From assembly GCA_030039775.1 (NCBI GenBank), contig JASHUX010000012.1:1-8899 (forward strand): 8,899 nucleotides of DNA, given 5' to 3'. Made by a program: the position numbers and the translations under genes. The stretch is from Alphaproteobacteria bacterium. Its GTDB lineage: Bacteria > Pseudomonadota > Alphaproteobacteria > ATCC43930 > CGMCC-115725. Shown here piece after piece: positions 7,690 to 8,899 of this stretch (position 1 is its first letter; the number at the start of each line of letters is the position of its first letter). Below the pieces are notes generated by a model, which made no database searches, was not told where the DNA came from, and was given only the letters and a program-made list of their open reading frames with translations.

Positions 7690-7768
7690 TCGTCGTCCCT
7701 GCGAACGCAGGGACCCAGGGCAAGCGACGAGCGGTAGCCCTGGATTCCCGCGTTCGCGGGAATGACGA
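7690..7768. repeat. REP/BIME-like paired palindromic element between fdsA and fdsC
   Basis: Two inverted 31-bp units, 7690-7720 and 7738-7768 (reverse complement), separated by 17 nt. Each contains a 9-bp perfect stem with a 2-nt loop: GTCCCTGCG/CGCAGGGAC (7695-7714) and ATTCCCGCG/CGCGGGAAT (7744-7763), flanked outside by TCGTC and inside by CCAGGG. The units match at 25 of 31 positions, and the six differences form three compensatory base pairs, so both hairpins stay intact. Sequences of the GGATTCCCGCG...CGGGAATGACGA kind are common dispersed extragenic repeats in proteobacteria, to my knowledge. Within an operon it may act as a partial terminator, mRNA stabiliser or nuclease barrier lowering the chaperone genes relative to fdsGBA (inference). 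It may equally be a neutral insertion. Confidence 0.85.
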
Positions 7769-7770
7769 GG
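7767..7770 (+). promoter_or_regulatory. Probable fdsC Shine-Dalgarno at the edge of the REP-like element
   Basis: GAGG lies 10 nt before the ATG at 7781 and immediately after the second hairpin (ends 7763). Its first two bases belong to the terminal GACGA of the repeat unit. The spacing is on the long side. An in-frame TTG at 7772 is too close to use it, which supports the ATG as the start. Confidence 0.45.
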
Positions 7771-7780
7771 TTTGTGCGCA

Positions 7781-8617
7781 ATGGCTGAACCTGCTCCCGT
7801 TCCGCCCCCGGTGACGAGCGTCAAGCGGTACGCCTTTCGCGACGGCGTTTTTTCCGTCGGCGAGCGCGTGGTGCCGTCGGAAACGGCGGTGGCTTTTACC
7901 TATGACCGCATGACCCACGCGGTGATGATGGCGACGCCGGCAGACCTGGAGGATTTCGCGGTTGGGTTCAGCCTGACGGAAGGCATCGTCCGGGCGCCGG
8001 GCGACATTCGCACCATCGAGACCGTGATCACCGATCTCGGCATCGAGCTGCGGATGGATTTGAGCGAGACAAGCCGCGACGTCTTTACGGAGCGCCGTCG
8101 TCGCATAGCGGGACCGAGCGGGTGCGGCCTGTGCGGCATCGAGAGCCTTGAAGAAGCGATGCGCGAGCTGCCGCAGGTGATGGAGGGGCTGACGCTCTAT
8201 CCGACGCATATCGCGGCGGCGATGCAGTCCCTAAGCAGCGCACAGCAACTGAACAAAACGGCGCGCGCGATTCATGCCGCCGCGTTTTGGGGGCCGCGCG
8301 ACGGCTTGGTTGCTTTGCGTGAAGATGTCGGCCGGCACAACGCGCTCGACAAGCTCGCAGGCGCGCTCGCGCGCGGCGGCGTCGCGCCGTCCGGCGGGGT
8401 CGTCCTGCTGACCAGCCGTGTTTCGATCGAGCTCGTACAAAAAGTAGCGATCATAGGCGCCACGGTAATGGTGGCGGTGTCCGCACCGACTGCACTCGCG
8501 ATCCGCATGGCGAAGCAGGCCGGCATCACGCTGATCGGCGTCGCGCGTGAGGACGGCTTCGAAATCTTCACGCGGCCTGACCGCATCCTTCAACCGGTGG
8601 CGGACCATGTCGCCTGA
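7781..8617 (+). CDS. fdsC: Formate dehydrogenase accessory protein, FdhD family sulfurtransferase/cofactor chaperone
   Basis: Maturation factor that binds the bis-MGD cofactor and is needed to deliver a sulfurated, active molybdenum centre to FdsA; it is not part of the finished enzyme core. Seen in 278 residues: the family CxxC motif in GCGLCG (Cys115 and Cys118, corresponding to the reactive pair of E. coli FdhD), the REDVGRHNALDK segment (about 181-192) and the SRVSIELVQK segment that follows. Length and motifs are complete. The ATG at 7781 is preferred to an in-frame TTG at 7772. It is separated from fdsA by 110 bp occupied mainly by the palindromic element, the only sizeable gap inside the operon, so its expression may differ from that of the structural genes. 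Its end overlaps fdsD by 11 bp. The symbol fdhD would also be acceptable; fdsC follows the operon naming. Confidence 0.94.
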   Translation: MAEPAPVPPPVTSVKRYAFRDGVFSVGERVVPSETAVAFTYDRMTHAVMMATPADLEDFAVGFSLTEGIVRAPGDIRTIETVITDLGIELRMDLSETSRDVFTERRRRIAGPSGCGLCGIESLEEAMRELPQVMEGLTLYPTHIAAAMQSLSSAQQLNKTARAIHAAAFWGPRDGLVALREDVGRHNALDKLAGALARGGVAPSGGVVLLTSRVSIELVQKVAIIGATVMVAVSAPTALAIRMAKQAGITLIGVAREDGFEIFTRPDRILQPVADHVA

Positions 8618-8867
8618 CGAGAAACTGGTCTACATGGCCAATCAGATCGGGAAATTCTTCCACCATCGGCCGGAAGCGCAGGCGGCCGCCGATACGGCGG
8701 ACCATCTTCGTAAATATTGGGACCCCCGTATGCGCCACGAAATCGTGAAGCTGCTGAACAACGGCGCCCAGGGTTTCGATCCGATTGTGAAAAAAGCCGT
8801 CACGACCATCGCGGTCGACCTCAGAGACCATCACCTCCACCCGCTCGCGCCAGAGGGCGAGGAATAG
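8607..8867 (+). CDS. fdsD: NAD-dependent formate dehydrogenase delta subunit
   Basis: Small accessory subunit of 86 residues found at the end of fds operons and reported to assist assembly or stability of the enzyme. Seen: the family pattern in LVYMANQIGKFF (7-18), then HLRKYWDPRMR (33-43) and a C-terminal helix ending in an acidic tail. There are no cysteines or cofactor motifs. The ATG at 8607 lies inside the end of fdsC in another frame (11-bp overlap) and is preceded by a GGTGG at 8596-8600, so translation is probably coupled to fdsC. The same frame is open upstream to 8547, but that stretch is fdsC sequence read out of frame and not part of the protein. It is the last gene of the operon; I see no hairpin terminator in the 32 bp left in the window. 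Confidence 0.9.
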   Translation: MSPDEKLVYMANQIGKFFHHRPEAQAAADTADHLRKYWDPRMRHEIVKLLNNGAQGFDPIVKKAVTTIAVDLRDHHLHPLAPEGEE

Positions 8868-8871
8868 TCGC

Positions 8872-8899
8872 TCAGGCAATGATGTCCGGCAGGAGCTGG
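8872..8899 (-). CDS. Possible C-terminal end of a convergent gene (fragment)
   Basis: On the minus strand the reading frame QLLPDIIA ends at a TGA (8874-8872), five bases beyond the fdsD stop. This would be the tail of a gene converging on the operon. Only eight full codons are visible, so neither its reality nor its product can be judged; it may be chance. Confidence 0.2.

Noticed and set aside
7690..7768. Double hairpin as a classical intrinsic terminator ending the operon after fdsA
   Set aside because: Neither stem is followed by a run of T on the plus strand, and fdsC/fdsD are known partners of fdsGBA. A partial attenuator remains possible.
7520..8209. 229-residue minus-strand open frame spanning the REP-like element
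   Set aside because: It overlaps the fdsA end, the repeat and the fdsC start on the opposite strand. The part over the palindromes is just translated repeat, so it is not a gene.
1..8899. A previously undescribed biological system in the window
   Set aside because: All intact genes match known families in a known arrangement (fdsGBACD plus a LysR regulator and an ABC exporter); I see no unexplained gene or non-coding stretch over 120 bp.

Overview
The window is high-GC DNA with long tightly packed genes. Codon use and gene content point to an alphaproteobacterium (Rhizobiales or Rhodospirillales-like); I cannot name the genus from sequence alone. About 93% is coding. Nothing looks horizontally acquired except one short REP-like palindromic element, and there are no RNA genes, CRISPR arrays, prophage or IS genes.

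Layout: (1) 1-1658, minus strand: a half-size ABC exporter (membrane domain fused to ATPase), cut off at its C-terminus by the window edge. (2) 1659-1756: a short divergent intergenic region. (3) 1757-2668, plus strand: a LysR-family regulator. (4) 2669-2784: an AT-richer control region with a textbook LysR-type operator (TTGATAG-N7-CTATCAA). (5) 2785-8867, plus strand: a complete five-gene fds operon, order G-B-A-C-D, for a soluble molybdenum (or tungsten) NAD-dependent formate dehydrogenase. (6) 8868-8899: a short tail that may hold the last codons of a convergent gene.

How the genes work together: FdsA oxidises formate to CO2 at a bis-MGD Mo centre and passes electrons along an iron-sulfur chain to FdsB, which carries FMN and reduces NAD+. 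FdsG supplies a further [2Fe-2S] cluster next to FdsB. FdsC (FdhD family) is the sulfurtransferase-type maturation factor for the molybdenum cofactor, and FdsD is a small accessory subunit. The LysR protein is placed to control the operon. The operator is centred about 62 bp upstream of the start point predicted from a weak -35/-10 pair, as expected for an activating LysR-type regulator.

The gene set is a known system, so I do not claim a new biological machine here. The most interesting non-coding signal is the 79-bp element at 7690-7768 between fdsA and fdsC. It consists of two inverted 31-bp hairpin units that differ at six positions, and those six form three exactly compensatory base-pair changes. 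Its downstream end runs into the likely ribosome binding site of fdsC.
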